Positions 14,949 through 25,314 of a stretch of 32,315 bases of DNA are shown piece by piece. Origin of the DNA: Gammaproteobacteria bacterium (GTDB lineage Bacteria; Pseudomonadota; Gammaproteobacteria; GRL18); NCBI GenBank assembly GCA_015231865.1, contig JADGAU010000021.1:1-32315 (forward strand), written 5' to 3'. Numbering within the stretch: the first letter of the stretch is position 1; every line of letters begins with the position of its first letter. Both the position numbers and the translations under genes were made by a program. The notes beneath the pieces were generated by a model that was given only the letters and a program-made list of their open reading frames with translations, had not been told where the DNA came from and ran no database searches.

Positions 14949-15665
14949 CTAAAAATTGACTCTAACTTTTCCAGGTTTAATAATAACGGCCTCAACAATT
15001 TTATTTGAACTGGAATTTCTAACTTTAATGATGTCATTTTTATGTCCATTATTAAGTGCAATTCCTTTCATTTGCACCTGGAATAATTTAGTTTGTGCGA
15101 TTATCATAACTTGTTGTTTTTTCTTAACCAGATAATTCGTTTTTAATTGGCTTGGCCTGATCATATTGCCGGTAGAAATATTCCTTTTTGCAATTTTACC
15201 TACAATATCTTTTAGTGTTGAAATATTCCTAAGATAACTGCCTTTATAGGGTTTAATCTTTTTATCTAAATCATCAACTTCAATCACATCACCTTTTAAA
15301 ATGGTATTATTAGCGACGATAACTTCTGTGTATAAATCGGCTTTAATCGGCACATAAATTTTCCACTGTGGAGAGGCACAGCGAACACCAACAGCGAAAT
15401 GATTATTAGCCCTGAAACTTCCTGTTGTAAAAGCTTCTAAATGAAGGCTACATTTCGGGAATTTGAACTTATCGCTTAATAAGGCTCCATTTATTGATTC
15501 TACAATAATTGTGTCTGGCATCTGCTCACGAGCATAATTAATTGCCACATCAATAATTGAATCCATCGATTGTTGTTCTATACTGGCGAAAATCTTATTG
15601 GCATAAACAATCGTGAATAGAAAAATACTGATTATGGTTACAATTAGGTTATGATGTCTTTTCAT
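14949..15665 (-). CDS. flgA: FlgA flagellar P-ring assembly chaperone
   Basis: Signal peptide plus SAF-like domain (VIVANNTILKGDVIEVDDLD... NISTGNMIRPSQL); next to flgM/flgN. Confidence 0.88.
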   Translation of the reverse strand: MKRHHNLIVTIISIFLFTIVYANKIFASIEQQSMDSIIDVAINYAREQMPDTIIVESINGALLSDKFKFPKCSLHLEAFTTGSFRANNHFAVGVRCASPQWKIYVPIKADLYTEVIVANNTILKGDVIEVDDLDKKIKPYKGSYLRNISTLKDIVGKIAKRNISTGNMIRPSQLKTNYLVKKKQQVMIIAQTKLFQVQMKGIALNNGHKNDIIKVRNSSSNKIVEAVIIKPGKVRVNF

Positions 15666-15734
15666 TTTATACACTGTGTTATTTATAGATGATTTCTTTT
15701 TTAATTTACCTTCACAAGATTTCAAGCAATTAAT

Positions 15735-16373
15735 ATGCCGGAAGACAATTTAATAGCACAACTTAGCGACCACCAAAAACAGTTAAAATCCTGCAAACTC
15801 TGTCCGCAAATGCATGGCCCTGCTGTTCATGGAGGCCCTATTGTTTCTCCAATATTATTGGTAGGGCAAGCTCCCGGGCCCAGAGAAATTGAAATTAACA
15901 GACCATTTGCCTGGACTGCAGGAAAAACTCTATTCTCCTGGTTTGAGACAATCGGGCTTGCGGAAAATGATTTTCGTCATAAAGTTTATATGACTGCTGT
16001 ATGCCGATGCTTCCCGGGCAAAAAAATAAACAAAGGTAAGGTTTTGGCTGGAGATCGGGTCCCGAGTCAAAAAGAAATCGGCATTTGTAGCCAATGGATA
16101 AGCACAGAAGTTGAATTATTAAAACCAAAATTAATCATCTTAGTCGGTAAATTAGCCATCTCTCAGGTACTCCCTGTCAAAAAACTGACTGATGTTATTG
16201 GTCAGTCATTTAATGCCGAATTTCATCAATGGCAGACAGACTTTATTCCATTACCTCATCCTTCAGGCTTATCTACCTGGTATCGAACCGAGCCGGGGAA
16301 AACACTTTTAAAACAGGCACTCAATAAGATTGAAAAACATCAAGCCTGGCAACATATATTAGAAGGTGAATAA
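15735..16373 (+). CDS. Uracil-DNA glycosylase family protein
   Basis: CKLCPQMHG, LLVGQAPGPREIE, FAWTAGKTLFSWF, PLPHPSGLSTW motifs. Confidence 0.88.
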   Translation: MPEDNLIAQLSDHQKQLKSCKLCPQMHGPAVHGGPIVSPILLVGQAPGPREIEINRPFAWTAGKTLFSWFETIGLAENDFRHKVYMTAVCRCFPGKKINKGKVLAGDRVPSQKEIGICSQWISTEVELLKPKLIILVGKLAISQVLPVKKLTDVIGQSFNAEFHQWQTDFIPLPHPSGLSTWYRTEPGKTLLKQALNKIEKHQAWQHILEGE

Positions 16374-16436
16374 TTTATATTCAGTCAAAGCCTGTAAATT
16401 TTGCTAAAATACCTTTCTTTTATTTAAGGATAAACT

Positions 16437-17063
16437 TTGAAAACACGCGTCAAAATGTGTGGTATTACCCGTTTAGTAGATGCACAAGCTGCAATTGAGG
16501 CCGGTGTAGATGCTTTGGGCTTTGTCTTTTATCCGCCTAGTCCTCGCTATATAGAACCTGAAAAGGCTGCTGAGATTATTGCCCAAATACCGGCTTTTAT
16601 TAATTGTGTTGGCTTATTTGTAAATGAACAAGATAAAACCATTGAAAATATTCTTATACAAACTCAATTGGATTTAATTCAATTTCATGGCGATGAAAGT
16701 CATGAATTTTGTAAACAATTCTCTCGTCCTTTTATCAAAGCTATTCGCATGAAGGATGAACAAAATATACAACATTCTATTGAACAATATCCTACTGCAA
16801 AAGGGATTTTATTAGATAGCTATGTCAAAGGAGTCCCTGGAGGAACCGGAGAAATATTCAATTGGGATAAAATTCCAGATAATTTAACTAAGCCGATTAT
16901 TCTGGCCGGGGGCCTTTCAGCAAACAATATTGCCCAGGCCATCAAACAAGTTAATCCCTATGCAGTTGATGTCAGTGGTGGTATTGAAGCGCATCCTGGC
17001 GTAAAATCAGATGATAAAATTAATGAATTTATGAGACAGGTTTATTTAACAAAACTTATATGA
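16437..17063 (+). CDS. trpF: Phosphoribosylanthranilate isomerase (TTG start)
   Basis: VKMCGITRLVDAQAAIEAGVDALGFVFYPPSPRYI; VDVSGGIEAHPGVKS. Confidence 0.95.
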   Translation: MKTRVKMCGITRLVDAQAAIEAGVDALGFVFYPPSPRYIEPEKAAEIIAQIPAFINCVGLFVNEQDKTIENILIQTQLDLIQFHGDESHEFCKQFSRPFIKAIRMKDEQNIQHSIEQYPTAKGILLDSYVKGVPGGTGEIFNWDKIPDNLTKPIILAGGLSANNIAQAIKQVNPYAVDVSGGIEAHPGVKSDDKINEFMRQVYLTKLI

Positions 17064-17122
17064 AACTCAGATTAACATAAACAGATACTATTAATTAAAC
17101 TACCTATTTTGAGCTACTAATT

Positions 17123-18358
17123 ATGTCAAACAACTCACAATCTCCTAACTCACAAGCTGAAGCTGTTTATTCTATGCCGGATGAACGTGGACACTTTGGT
17201 CCCTATGGCGGCCTTTTTGTTGCCGAAACTTTAATGCAACCCTTAGAAGAGTTAAATCAAGCCTATGAACATTATAAAAATGAACCTTCCTTTGTAAAGG
17301 AATTAGATAATGACTTGAGTCAATATGTTGGCAGACCATCTCCTTTATATTTTGCTAAAAACTGGACGACGAAATTAAATGGTGCAAAAATCTATTTAAA
17401 AAGGGAAGATTTAAATCATACCGGTGCACATAAAGTAAACAATACCGTTGGTCAAATATTATTAGCACAACGTATGGGTAAGAAAAGAATCATTGCCGAA
17501 ACCGGTGCAGGACAACATGGTGTTGCAACCGCAACAGTTTGTGCTCGTTTAGGTCTCGAATGTGTTATTTATATGGGCGAAGAAGATATTCAGCGCCAGG
17601 CGCTAAATGTTTATCGTATGCGTTTATTAGGTGCCACTGTGGTTAGTGTCACTTCCGGTTCTAAAACGCTAAAAGATGCTCTCAATGAAGCCATGCGCGA
17701 TTGGGTTACCAATATTGATGATACTTTCTATATTATCGGCACAGCAGCAGGACCTCACCCCTACCCTGCTATGGTCAGAGATTTTCAATCCATTATTGGC
17801 CGTGAAGCAAAACAACAAATTCTTGCTCAAGAAGGTAGATTGCCTGATGCCCTGGTTGCCTGTATTGGTGGTGGTTCCAATGCTATCGGTTTATTTTATC
17901 CTTTTATCGATGATAAATCTGTTAAAATATATGGTGTTGAAGCAGCAGGAAAAGGTCTGGAAACAGGGGAACATGCAGCTCCATTATGTGCGGGCAAGCC
18001 TGGTGTATTACATGGAAATCGTACCTATTTGATGGAAGATAGAAATGGCCAGATTATTCCAACACATTCTGTTTCTGCCGGACTTGATTACCCTGGCGTA
18101 GGTCCTGAGCATGCCTGGTTAAAGGATATAAACCGTGCCAATTATGTTTCTGTTAAAGATCATGAAGCATTAGACGGTTTCCATGAACTGACTCAGGTTG
18201 AAGGTATTATACCGGCATTGGAATCCAGCCATGCCATTGCCTATGTTAGCAAACTTGCTCCAGAGATGGATAAAGACCAAATTATTATTATGAATTTATC
18301 TGGACGTGGCGATAAAGATATCCACACAGTTGCTACGATAGATGGAATAGAGTTTTAA
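17123..18358 (+). CDS. trpB: Tryptophan synthase beta subunit
   Basis: [30 protein letters not shown]. Confidence 0.98.
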   Translation: MSNNSQSPNSQAEAVYSMPDERGHFGPYGGLFVAETLMQPLEELNQAYEHYKNEPSFVKELDNDLSQYVGRPSPLYFAKNWTTKLNGAKIYLKREDLNHTGAHKVNNTVGQILLAQRMGKKRIIAETGAGQHGVATATVCARLGLECVIYMGEEDIQRQALNVYRMRLLGATVVSVTSGSKTLKDALNEAMRDWVTNIDDTFYIIGTAAGPHPYPAMVRDFQSIIGREAKQQILAQEGRLPDALVACIGGGSNAIGLFYPFIDDKSVKIYGVEAAGKGLETGEHAAPLCAGKPGVLHGNRTYLMEDRNGQIIPTHSVSAGLDYPGVGPEHAWLKDINRANYVSVKDHEALDGFHELTQVEGIIPALESSHAIAYVSKLAPEMDKDQIIIMNLSGRGDKDIHTVATIDGIEF

Positions 18359-18376
18359 GGTTAAAAGGAAATTGTG

Positions 18377-19195
18377 ATGAGTAGAATCTCTTCCGTATTT
18401 GAATCACTAAAAAATAACAATCAAAAAGCATTAATCCCTTATATTACTGCTGGCGATCCAAATTTAGACATCACTGTGCCATTGATGCATGAAATGGTTA
18501 AAGCAGGTGCCAATATTATTGAGTTAGGTATTCCCTTTTCAGATCCCATGGCAGATGGTCCGGTCATTCAAAAAGCCAGTGAACGTGCTCTTGTTCACAA
18601 TACCTCTTTAATGGATGTTTTTAATCTGGTTAAGCAATTTAGAGAGGATGATAAAGACACACCAATTATTTTAATGGGTTATTTAAATCCAATTGAAATC
18701 ATGGGTTATCAAAATTTTGTTGACCAGGCGCATGCAGCAGATATTGATGGTGTTCTTATTGTTGATTTTCCACCAGAAGAAAGTCATGAATTTAATATCG
18801 CCATGAAAGAAAAAGAATTAGATACGATATTCTTACTTTCACCAACAACGACAGATAATAGAATCAAACTCATTTGCGATCAGGCTAGTGGCTTTGTTTA
18901 CTATGTCGCCATTAAAGGCGTTACCGGTTCTGCTCAGCTTGATACTGCTGATATCGCTGATAGAATTACTCATATCAAGAATATGACACAACTACCGATT
19001 GGGGTAGGCTTTGGAATTAAAAATGCTGAAACCGCATCAAAACTAGGTGCAGCTGCTGATGCGGTCATTGTTGGCAGTGCAAATGTGCAACTAATTGAAT
19101 CAGGAATAGAGAATAATTTGAATAATCAGGCTATAATGCAAAATATCTTTGATTTGTTATCATCTATGAGAGTCGCATTAAATCAACTTAAATAA
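18377..19195 (+). CDS. trpA: Tryptophan synthase alpha subunit
   Basis: ALIPYITAGDPN; IELGIPFSDPMADGPVIQ; GFGIKNAETA. Confidence 0.97.
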   Translation: MSRISSVFESLKNNNQKALIPYITAGDPNLDITVPLMHEMVKAGANIIELGIPFSDPMADGPVIQKASERALVHNTSLMDVFNLVKQFREDDKDTPIILMGYLNPIEIMGYQNFVDQAHAADIDGVLIVDFPPEESHEFNIAMKEKELDTIFLLSPTTTDNRIKLICDQASGFVYYVAIKGVTGSAQLDTADIADRITHIKNMTQLPIGVGFGIKNAETASKLGAAADAVIVGSANVQLIESGIENNLNNQAIMQNIFDLLSSMRVALNQLK

Positions 19196-19216
19196 AATAA
19201 TTAGAGAAAATAAGTA

Positions 19217-20086
19217 ATGAGCTCTGAAAACGTAAGTAGCTGGTTTCGTAAACTATTACCATCCATTAGCACCGATGGTGCTTCCAAAAAAACAGTTCCA
19301 GAAGGATTATGGGAAAAATGCCCTTCCTGTAGTGCTGTTTTATACCGCGTTGAATTGGAAAAGAATTTAGAGGTTTGTCCAAAATGCGATCATCATCTAC
19401 GCATAACTGCTCGTAAGCGCCTGGAAGCATTTTTTGATGACGATAGCATGAAAGAAATTGCCGAAAAGATAAAACCGGTTGATGCGTTAAAATTTAAAGA
19501 TTCAAAAAAATATAAAGATCGTTTAATAGCTGCACAAAAAGCTTCTGGCGAAAAAGATGCGCTGATTACTTTTCAAGGTCATGTTAATGGTGTCAATCTT
19601 GTCGCCGCAGCATTTGATTTTCGTTTTATGGGCGGCTCTATGGGCTCTGTTGTTGGTGAAAAATTTATCCGTGCGGCAAAAGTTAGTTTAGAAAAAGACA
19701 TTCCACTGGTTTGTTTTTCTTCAAGTGGTGGTGCGCGTATGCAGGAAGCCTTATTCTCTTTAATGCAAATGGCTAAAACTAGTGCCATATTGGGAAGACT
19801 AAGAAAAAGAGGCATTCCTTATATTTCTATTATGACTGATCCGACCATGGGTGGAGTATCTGCCAGTTTAGCAATGCTTGGAGATATTAATGTTGCTGAA
19901 CCGAATGCGCTTGTAGGCTTTGCTGGTCCTCGAGTTATCGAACAAACTGTGCGTGAAAAATTACCAGAAGGTTTTCAACGTAGTGAATTCTTATTGGAGC
20001 ATGGTGCCATTGACATGATCATTCCGCGCCATCAAATGCGTGACAGAATTAGTAATATCTTATCCATGTTAAAAAAGCCCATTTAA
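19217..20086 (+). CDS. accD: Acetyl-CoA carboxylase carboxyltransferase beta subunit
   Basis: Zinc finger CPSC...[30 protein letters not shown]. Confidence 0.97.
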   Translation: MSSENVSSWFRKLLPSISTDGASKKTVPEGLWEKCPSCSAVLYRVELEKNLEVCPKCDHHLRITARKRLEAFFDDDSMKEIAEKIKPVDALKFKDSKKYKDRLIAAQKASGEKDALITFQGHVNGVNLVAAAFDFRFMGGSMGSVVGEKFIRAAKVSLEKDIPLVCFSSSGGARMQEALFSLMQMAKTSAILGRLRKRGIPYISIMTDPTMGGVSASLAMLGDINVAEPNALVGFAGPRVIEQTVREKLPEGFQRSEFLLEHGAIDMIIPRHQMRDRISNILSMLKKPI

Positions 20087-20122
20087 CTGTCAAAGCTTTT
20101 TATTAGCAAGATATTTTAGGGT

Positions 20123-20152
20123 AGATTTGTTTTACCGCCTTAAAACAAATCT
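20123..20152. other. Perfect 12-bp inverted repeat with 6-nt loop (AGATTTGTTTTA-CCGCCT-TAAAACAAATCT)
   Basis: Direct reading, between accD and folC. Confidence 0.9.
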
Positions 20153-20226
20153 CCTATTTGGAATATAACTTTTATTCACATACAGACAACTTATCGTCAA
20201 CTTAATAGTTCTACCTTCCATAAAAA

Positions 20227-21546
20227 ATGAAACGAACACTCGCTCAATGGCTTTCCTGGCAGGAAACACTTAACCCTAGTGAAATTGATTTAGGCTTAGA
20301 ACGAGTCAATCAGATACTAGCAAAGCTTCAACCAGGATTTTCACTAGATAAACCCGAACACTCCCTGCCCTTTGTATTAATCACTATTGGTGGTACAAAC
20401 GGTAAGGGGTCTACTATTGAATACCTTCATTCTATTTTAGCTGGTGCAGGTTATAAAACAGGTGTTTACACCTCACCTCATTTTGTTGATTACAATGAAA
20501 GAATTCAAATTAATCATCAACAGATTTCTGATGAGGTGCTCTGTGAGATGTTTGAACAAATTGAATTTGCCAGGGAACAAACCCAACTTACCTATTTTGA
20601 ATTTGGAACACTTGCTGCCATTCAATATTTTACAGAACAATGCTGCGATGTGGTTATTTTAGAGGTTGGTCTTGGTGGAAGGCTAGATGCCGTTAATTGT
20701 TTAGATGCCGATTGCGCACTGGTAACAACGGTCAGTCTGGATCATCAGGATTGGTTAGGTGACAATATTGAGACCATAGCTAAAGAAAAAGCAGGAATAT
20801 ATCGAAACAATAAAATTGCTATTTATGGTGATACTGAAGTTCCCGAAAACATCCTGGACATAACAAAAGATAATCATATAGGCTTATTTAAGTATGAACA
20901 AGATTATTTATATGTAAGAGAAAAAAATGATTCATACTGGAATTGGCAACATAATTCAGCCATAGGAACAAAGTCCATTAAATCGCTGCCCAATTCTCCA
21001 ATAGTCGGTGAAATTCAATATAAAAATATGGCTAATACATTAATGGTAATTAACGCATTAACTGCGAAAAAATTACTTAAGGAAATTTCTCCCGATACTA
21101 TTATAAAAGGCATTATAAATTCACGCCTATCCGGTCGATTACAAATTATTCACAATGATCCATTAACGCTATTGGATGTTGCCCATAATGAACAAGCTGC
21201 ATTAGTTTTAAAAAACTATTTAGTACAAACTAAGGCCAAAAATATATCGGCGATTTTTTCTGTGCTAAAAGATAAAGATTATCAAAAGATCATTAATATT
21301 CTAGCGCCAATTATTTATCATTGGCATGTTTATACCTTAGATTCACCTCGGGCACTCAGTTCAAAAAAAATTGCTCGGGTAATACAGGATTGCGTGGGTG
21401 AAAATTCAGTTACATGTTATAATGAATTTAACGAAGCCTATCAATCTTGCTCCCAAGCTAATAAGACCCAAGCTTCAGCAGATTGTATTATTATTTTTGG
21501 TTCTTTTTTAACTGTTTCAGACGCGAAAATCTATTTTCATGGCTAA
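20227..21546 (+). CDS. folC: Folylpolyglutamate / dihydrofolate synthase
   Basis: ITIGGTNGKGSTIEYLHSIL; EVGLGGRLDAVN; synteny with accD and cvpA. Confidence 0.96.
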   Translation: MKRTLAQWLSWQETLNPSEIDLGLERVNQILAKLQPGFSLDKPEHSLPFVLITIGGTNGKGSTIEYLHSILAGAGYKTGVYTSPHFVDYNERIQINHQQISDEVLCEMFEQIEFAREQTQLTYFEFGTLAAIQYFTEQCCDVVILEVGLGGRLDAVNCLDADCALVTTVSLDHQDWLGDNIETIAKEKAGIYRNNKIAIYGDTEVPENILDITKDNHIGLFKYEQDYLYVREKNDSYWNWQHNSAIGTKSIKSLPNSPIVGEIQYKNMANTLMVINALTAKKLLKEISPDTIIKGIINSRLSGRLQIIHNDPLTLLDVAHNEQAALVLKNYLVQTKAKNISAIFSVLKDKDYQKIINILAPIIYHWHVYTLDSPRALSSKKIARVIQDCVGENSVTCYNEFNEAYQSCSQANKTQASADCIIIFGSFLTVSDAKIYFHG

Positions 21547-22240
21547 AAACAATTCATCTCAAAGTGATTCTTCTAAAAATAAGTCAAACGATGACAATTC
21601 ATCTATGGTTGATGTTAAGCAACGTATTGTAGGGGCAATTGTTATTATTTCACTGGCGGTTATCTTTTTGCCAATGATATTAAATAAAAAATCCTCTAAA
21701 CCCTCAATTGATGAAAACCTTCAAATGCCTGGAATGCCGGATGAGCTTAAATATTCTATTATTACATCCTATAAAAAATTACCAACAGCCCCTAATATGC
21801 CTGAAATTGTAAAACCTGAGGTGTACCCTGTTGATGAACACAATATAAAATTAGTAGAAAAACAGGCAATTAAATTTGAACAACAACTAAGTCAGCAATC
21901 AAGAGCTGAAAATACCTCAACAACTAAAAGCTCATCTGAAACGCTAAAGAAATTAAACGCACAAACTAAAAGACAGCCTATTAAAGAAGAGAATCAAAGC
22001 CCTTATAAAGATGCTTATATTGTTCAGTTAGGTACTTTTAGAAAAATTTCTAATGCACAGGATTTGACCAGGAAGTTAAGAATCAAAGGTTATAAAGCTT
22101 ACCTTGAGTTAATTAAACTATCAGGTAAATCTTATTATCGAGTCAGAGTTGGCCCTTTTATTTTAAAAGATCAAGCTCAAAAGGCACTGGATGGCATCAA
22201 TCAAAAATTTAAAATTAAAGGTCGATTGATTAAGGACTAA
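21539..22240 (+). CDS. dedD: SPOR-domain protein, DedD-like
   Basis: Single TM and C-terminal SPOR domain (YIVQLGTFRKISNAQDLTRKLRIKGYKAYLE...YYRVRVGPF); folC-dedD-cvpA-purF synteny. Confidence 0.85.
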   Translation: MAKNNSSQSDSSKNKSNDDNSSMVDVKQRIVGAIVIISLAVIFLPMILNKKSSKPSIDENLQMPGMPDELKYSIITSYKKLPTAPNMPEIVKPEVYPVDEHNIKLVEKQAIKFEQQLSQQSRAENTSTTKSSSETLKKLNAQTKRQPIKEENQSPYKDAYIVQLGTFRKISNAQDLTRKLRIKGYKAYLELIKLSGKSYYRVRVGPFILKDQAQKALDGINQKFKIKGRLIKD

Positions 22241-22746
22241 TGATGCAGCTTATCTGGATAGATTACTTTATTCTCACCGTAATTGTTATTTCAATGCTCA
22301 TTTCATTATGGCGTGGATTTGTTAAAGAAGCACTATCACTTGTTGGTTGGATATTAGCAGTGTTTATTGGTCTTAAATATATGCAAATTTTAGCAATGAT
22401 TTTGCAGGATAAGTTGCAATCACTACCACCATCAATTAATAGTATTTTAGCCTTTGCAATTTTATTTATACTCACTTTAATTGTTGCAGCTCTAATCAAT
22501 AATTTAGTCAGTAAACTAGTTGAAAAAACTGGCTTAACGGGAACAGATCGGAGCATTGGTATGCTTTTTGGTATTGCCAGAGGCATTGTGTTGATAGGTA
22601 TCTTAGTGTTGTTAGCTGGATTTACAGCAGTGCCACAAGATCCCTGGTGGAAACAATCATTATTGATCTCCCATTTTCAACAAATAGCTGATATCCTAGC
22701 TAGCTTTCTACCTGACGATATCGCAGGTAGGTTAAAATTTATTTAA
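22240..22746 (+). CDS. cvpA: CvpA family membrane protein
   Basis: WIDYFILTVIVISMLISLWRGFVKEALSLVGWI; upstream of purF. Confidence 0.93.
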   Translation: MMQLIWIDYFILTVIVISMLISLWRGFVKEALSLVGWILAVFIGLKYMQILAMILQDKLQSLPPSINSILAFAILFILTLIVAALINNLVSKLVEKTGLTGTDRSIGMLFGIARGIVLIGILVLLAGFTAVPQDPWWKQSLLISHFQQIADILASFLPDDIAGRLKFI

Positions 22747-22764
22747 TTTAACAGGACTCTCATA

Positions 22765-24270
22765 ATGTGCGGTATTATTGGAATTGTTGCCCATGACAAT
22801 GTTAATGAAAGTTTGTATGAAGGCTTAACTGTTTTACAGCATAGGGGACAGGATGCTGCGGGTATTGTTACCTATAAAAGTGGCAGAATGCACCTTCGTA
22901 AAGATAATGGCCTGGTTAAAGAAGTTTTTGGTACCGAACACATGTTCCGATTGCAAGGTAGAATGGGTATAGGTCATGTCCGTTATCCAACTGCTGGAAC
23001 ATCCTCAACGGCAGAAGCACAACCTCTATATGTTAATTCACCCTATGGTGTTGCCATGGCTCATAATGGTAATTTGACCAATGCAGATGAACTGGCACAG
23101 GAAATTCTTTTAAAAGATCATAGACACTTAAATACTGACTCTGATTCCGAAGTATTACTTAATATTTTTGCACATAAATTGCAGGCAAGTGGCCATCAAA
23201 GGATTAATGATGAAGATGTTTTAAACGCAGTAGAAAATGTTCATCAACGCTGTCGAGGTGCTTATGCTGCTGTTGCCATGATAACAGGATATGGCATTGT
23301 TGGTTTTAGAGATCCACTGGGGATCCGTCCTGTCGTTATTGGAGAAAAGAAAACAGATAAAGGAACTGACTATTGTATTGCCTCAGAAAGTGTTGCTTTA
23401 GATGTGCTAGGCTTTAAACTGATAAGAGATATTGCTCCTGGCGAAGCCGTTATTTTACGATATGATGGTAAACTTATTACACGCCAATGTGCAGAAAACC
23501 CACAATATCGTCCCTGTATTTTTGAGCATGTTTATTTTGCCAGACCTGACTCAATTATAGATAATATCTCAGTATACAAAACCCGTTTAAGAATGGGTGA
23601 AACACTGGCACATAAAATCATGCGGATCCGCCCTGATCATCAAATTGATGTGGTCATTCCAATTCCGGACACCAGTCGTGCCTCGGCAATGGAACTGGCT
23701 TTAACGCTCGGTGTTAAATATCGTGAAGGTTTCATAAAGAATCGTTATATCGGTCGAACTTTTATTATGCCCGGACAAAAACAGCGTAAAAAATCTGTGA
23801 AACAAAAACTTAATGCCATGAGTTTAGAGTTTAGAAAAAGAAATGTTTTATTAGTTGATGACTCTATCGTTCGTGGTACGACATCCAAAGAAATCGTAAA
23901 AATGGCACGAGATGCCGGTGCTAGAAATGTCTTTTTTGCTTCTGCTTCTCCTCCGGTTTGTCATCCCAACGTCTATGGAATTGACATGCCATCACCAACT
24001 GAATTTGTTGCCTACAATAAAACTGAAGAAGAGATTGCCAAAGCCATTGGTGTTGACTGGTTAATCTATCAGGATTTGGATGATCTAATTGCCTCTTGTA
24101 TTCGAGGCAACAAAAAAATCACAAAATACGACACTTCTGTCTTTAATGGTGAATATGTTACCGGTGATATTGATGCCGCATATTTAAAGCGTATCAATAA
24201 AAGAAGAAATGATAAATCTAAACAAGCCCGTTTTCATCAAAATGTAGAGATTTTAGGGATCAACAACTAA
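22765..24270 (+). CDS. purF: Amidophosphoribosyltransferase
   Basis: MCGIIGIVAH N-terminal Cys nucleophile; LQHRGQDAAGI; VLLVDDSIVRGTTSKEIV. Confidence 0.98.
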   Translation: MCGIIGIVAHDNVNESLYEGLTVLQHRGQDAAGIVTYKSGRMHLRKDNGLVKEVFGTEHMFRLQGRMGIGHVRYPTAGTSSTAEAQPLYVNSPYGVAMAHNGNLTNADELAQEILLKDHRHLNTDSDSEVLLNIFAHKLQASGHQRINDEDVLNAVENVHQRCRGAYAAVAMITGYGIVGFRDPLGIRPVVIGEKKTDKGTDYCIASESVALDVLGFKLIRDIAPGEAVILRYDGKLITRQCAENPQYRPCIFEHVYFARPDSIIDNISVYKTRLRMGETLAHKIMRIRPDHQIDVVIPIPDTSRASAMELALTLGVKYREGFIKNRYIGRTFIMPGQKQRKKSVKQKLNAMSLEFRKRNVLLVDDSIVRGTTSKEIVKMARDAGARNVFFASASPPVCHPNVYGIDMPSPTEFVAYNKTEEEIAKAIGVDWLIYQDLDDLIASCIRGNKKITKYDTSVFNGEYVTGDIDAAYLKRINKRRNDKSKQARFHQNVEILGINN

Positions 24271-25034
24271 TGTCTAAATTAATTTTATTTACAGCACTAT
24301 CTCTATTAATTGCTGTTAATGCCGATGCAGTTGAATACCAGGCAACTATAAAATATGAAAATACTCTTAAATTGAATAGTCCTGTTACTGGAGTGATTCT
24401 TGAAGTTGCTAAAGAAGGAAAATATTACTCATCTGGCTCAACATTAATAAAATTTGATAATCAAATCATTAACAACAAAGTTAATCTTAACAAAAAACAA
24501 CTTAAACTAGCTCAGTTAAAGCTGGCAGAACAACAAAAAGAAATGGATAGAGCTCAGGAATTATATGATGCCAATAATTTAGCTGATTATGACCTTAAAA
24601 AGACACAAATGAATTTGCTACAATCCCAAGTTGATTTACAACAAATCAGTAATATGCTGATTCAGAACCAATGGCAGCAAAATTTTTATCAGCTTAATGC
24701 CCCAAAAAATGGTTTTTTAGTTGCCGCAGAGGTTTACCAGGGTGAATTTATTAACAATAAACTAACAAGCAAGTCCTTATTAAACTTTGTCCCAGACGAT
24801 AAGATCCTGGCAAAAGTATATTTAGATAAAAATAATTTAACGCAACTCAGTTTAACTTCAGAAAATAAAAAAATTTCTCTAATTTATCAAGAGCAATCAA
24901 TTGCAGGTCAATTAGTTGCAATCCATGACCACGAAAAACAGATTGTATTAGACATTAAACTTATTAAAAGTGACCAACTACCTGTAGATAAAAGTTTAGT
25001 TAAAATACGTTTAAACGATACCCAGGATAAGTAA
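24270..25034 (+). CDS. HlyD-like periplasmic adaptor/membrane fusion protein
   Basis: Signal peptide; biotinyl-lipoyl-like KLNSPVTGVILEVAKEGKYYSSGSTLIKFD and coiled-coil hairpin. Confidence 0.75.
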   Translation: MSKLILFTALSLLIAVNADAVEYQATIKYENTLKLNSPVTGVILEVAKEGKYYSSGSTLIKFDNQIINNKVNLNKKQLKLAQLKLAEQQKEMDRAQELYDANNLADYDLKKTQMNLLQSQVDLQQISNMLIQNQWQQNFYQLNAPKNGFLVAAEVYQGEFINNKLTSKSLLNFVPDDKILAKVYLDKNNLTQLSLTSENKKISLIYQEQSIAGQLVAIHDHEKQIVLDIKLIKSDQLPVDKSLVKIRLNDTQDK

Positions 25035-25078
25035 TATTTCTAAGTTTTAATCTCACTAAGTACATCTAAATTATTGAT

Positions 25079-25312
25079 TTATACACAACCCTGATTTTCT
25101 GAGAATTTATCTATAAATTGCACTCAAAATTAAATATAAAGTCAATAAGAAATAACAGTATAAAACATAAGATATTGTTATTAAATGAATTATTTTTTAG
25201 AAAGGTTTTATTGTATAAGTTTTACACAATCTATATCAAAGCTTTTATTATCAGGCTAATATCAGCTTATGAAATACTTATACACAAAGTTATCCACAAA
25301 ATTTGTGTATAA
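25079..25312. promoter_or_regulatory. Cluster of four perfect DnaA-box 9-mers (TTATNCACA)
   Basis: TTATACACA 25079-25087 (+), TTATACACA 25278-25286 (+), TTATCCACA 25290-25298 (+), TGTGTATAA 25304-25312 (- strand TTATACACA). Confidence 0.75.
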
Positions 25313-25314
25313 CT

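Noticed and set aside
25118-25312. 64-aa ORF in the DnaA-box region
   Set aside because: Low-complexity AT-rich translation with a weak start; its C-terminus is simply the DnaA-box repeats (LIHKVIHKICV).
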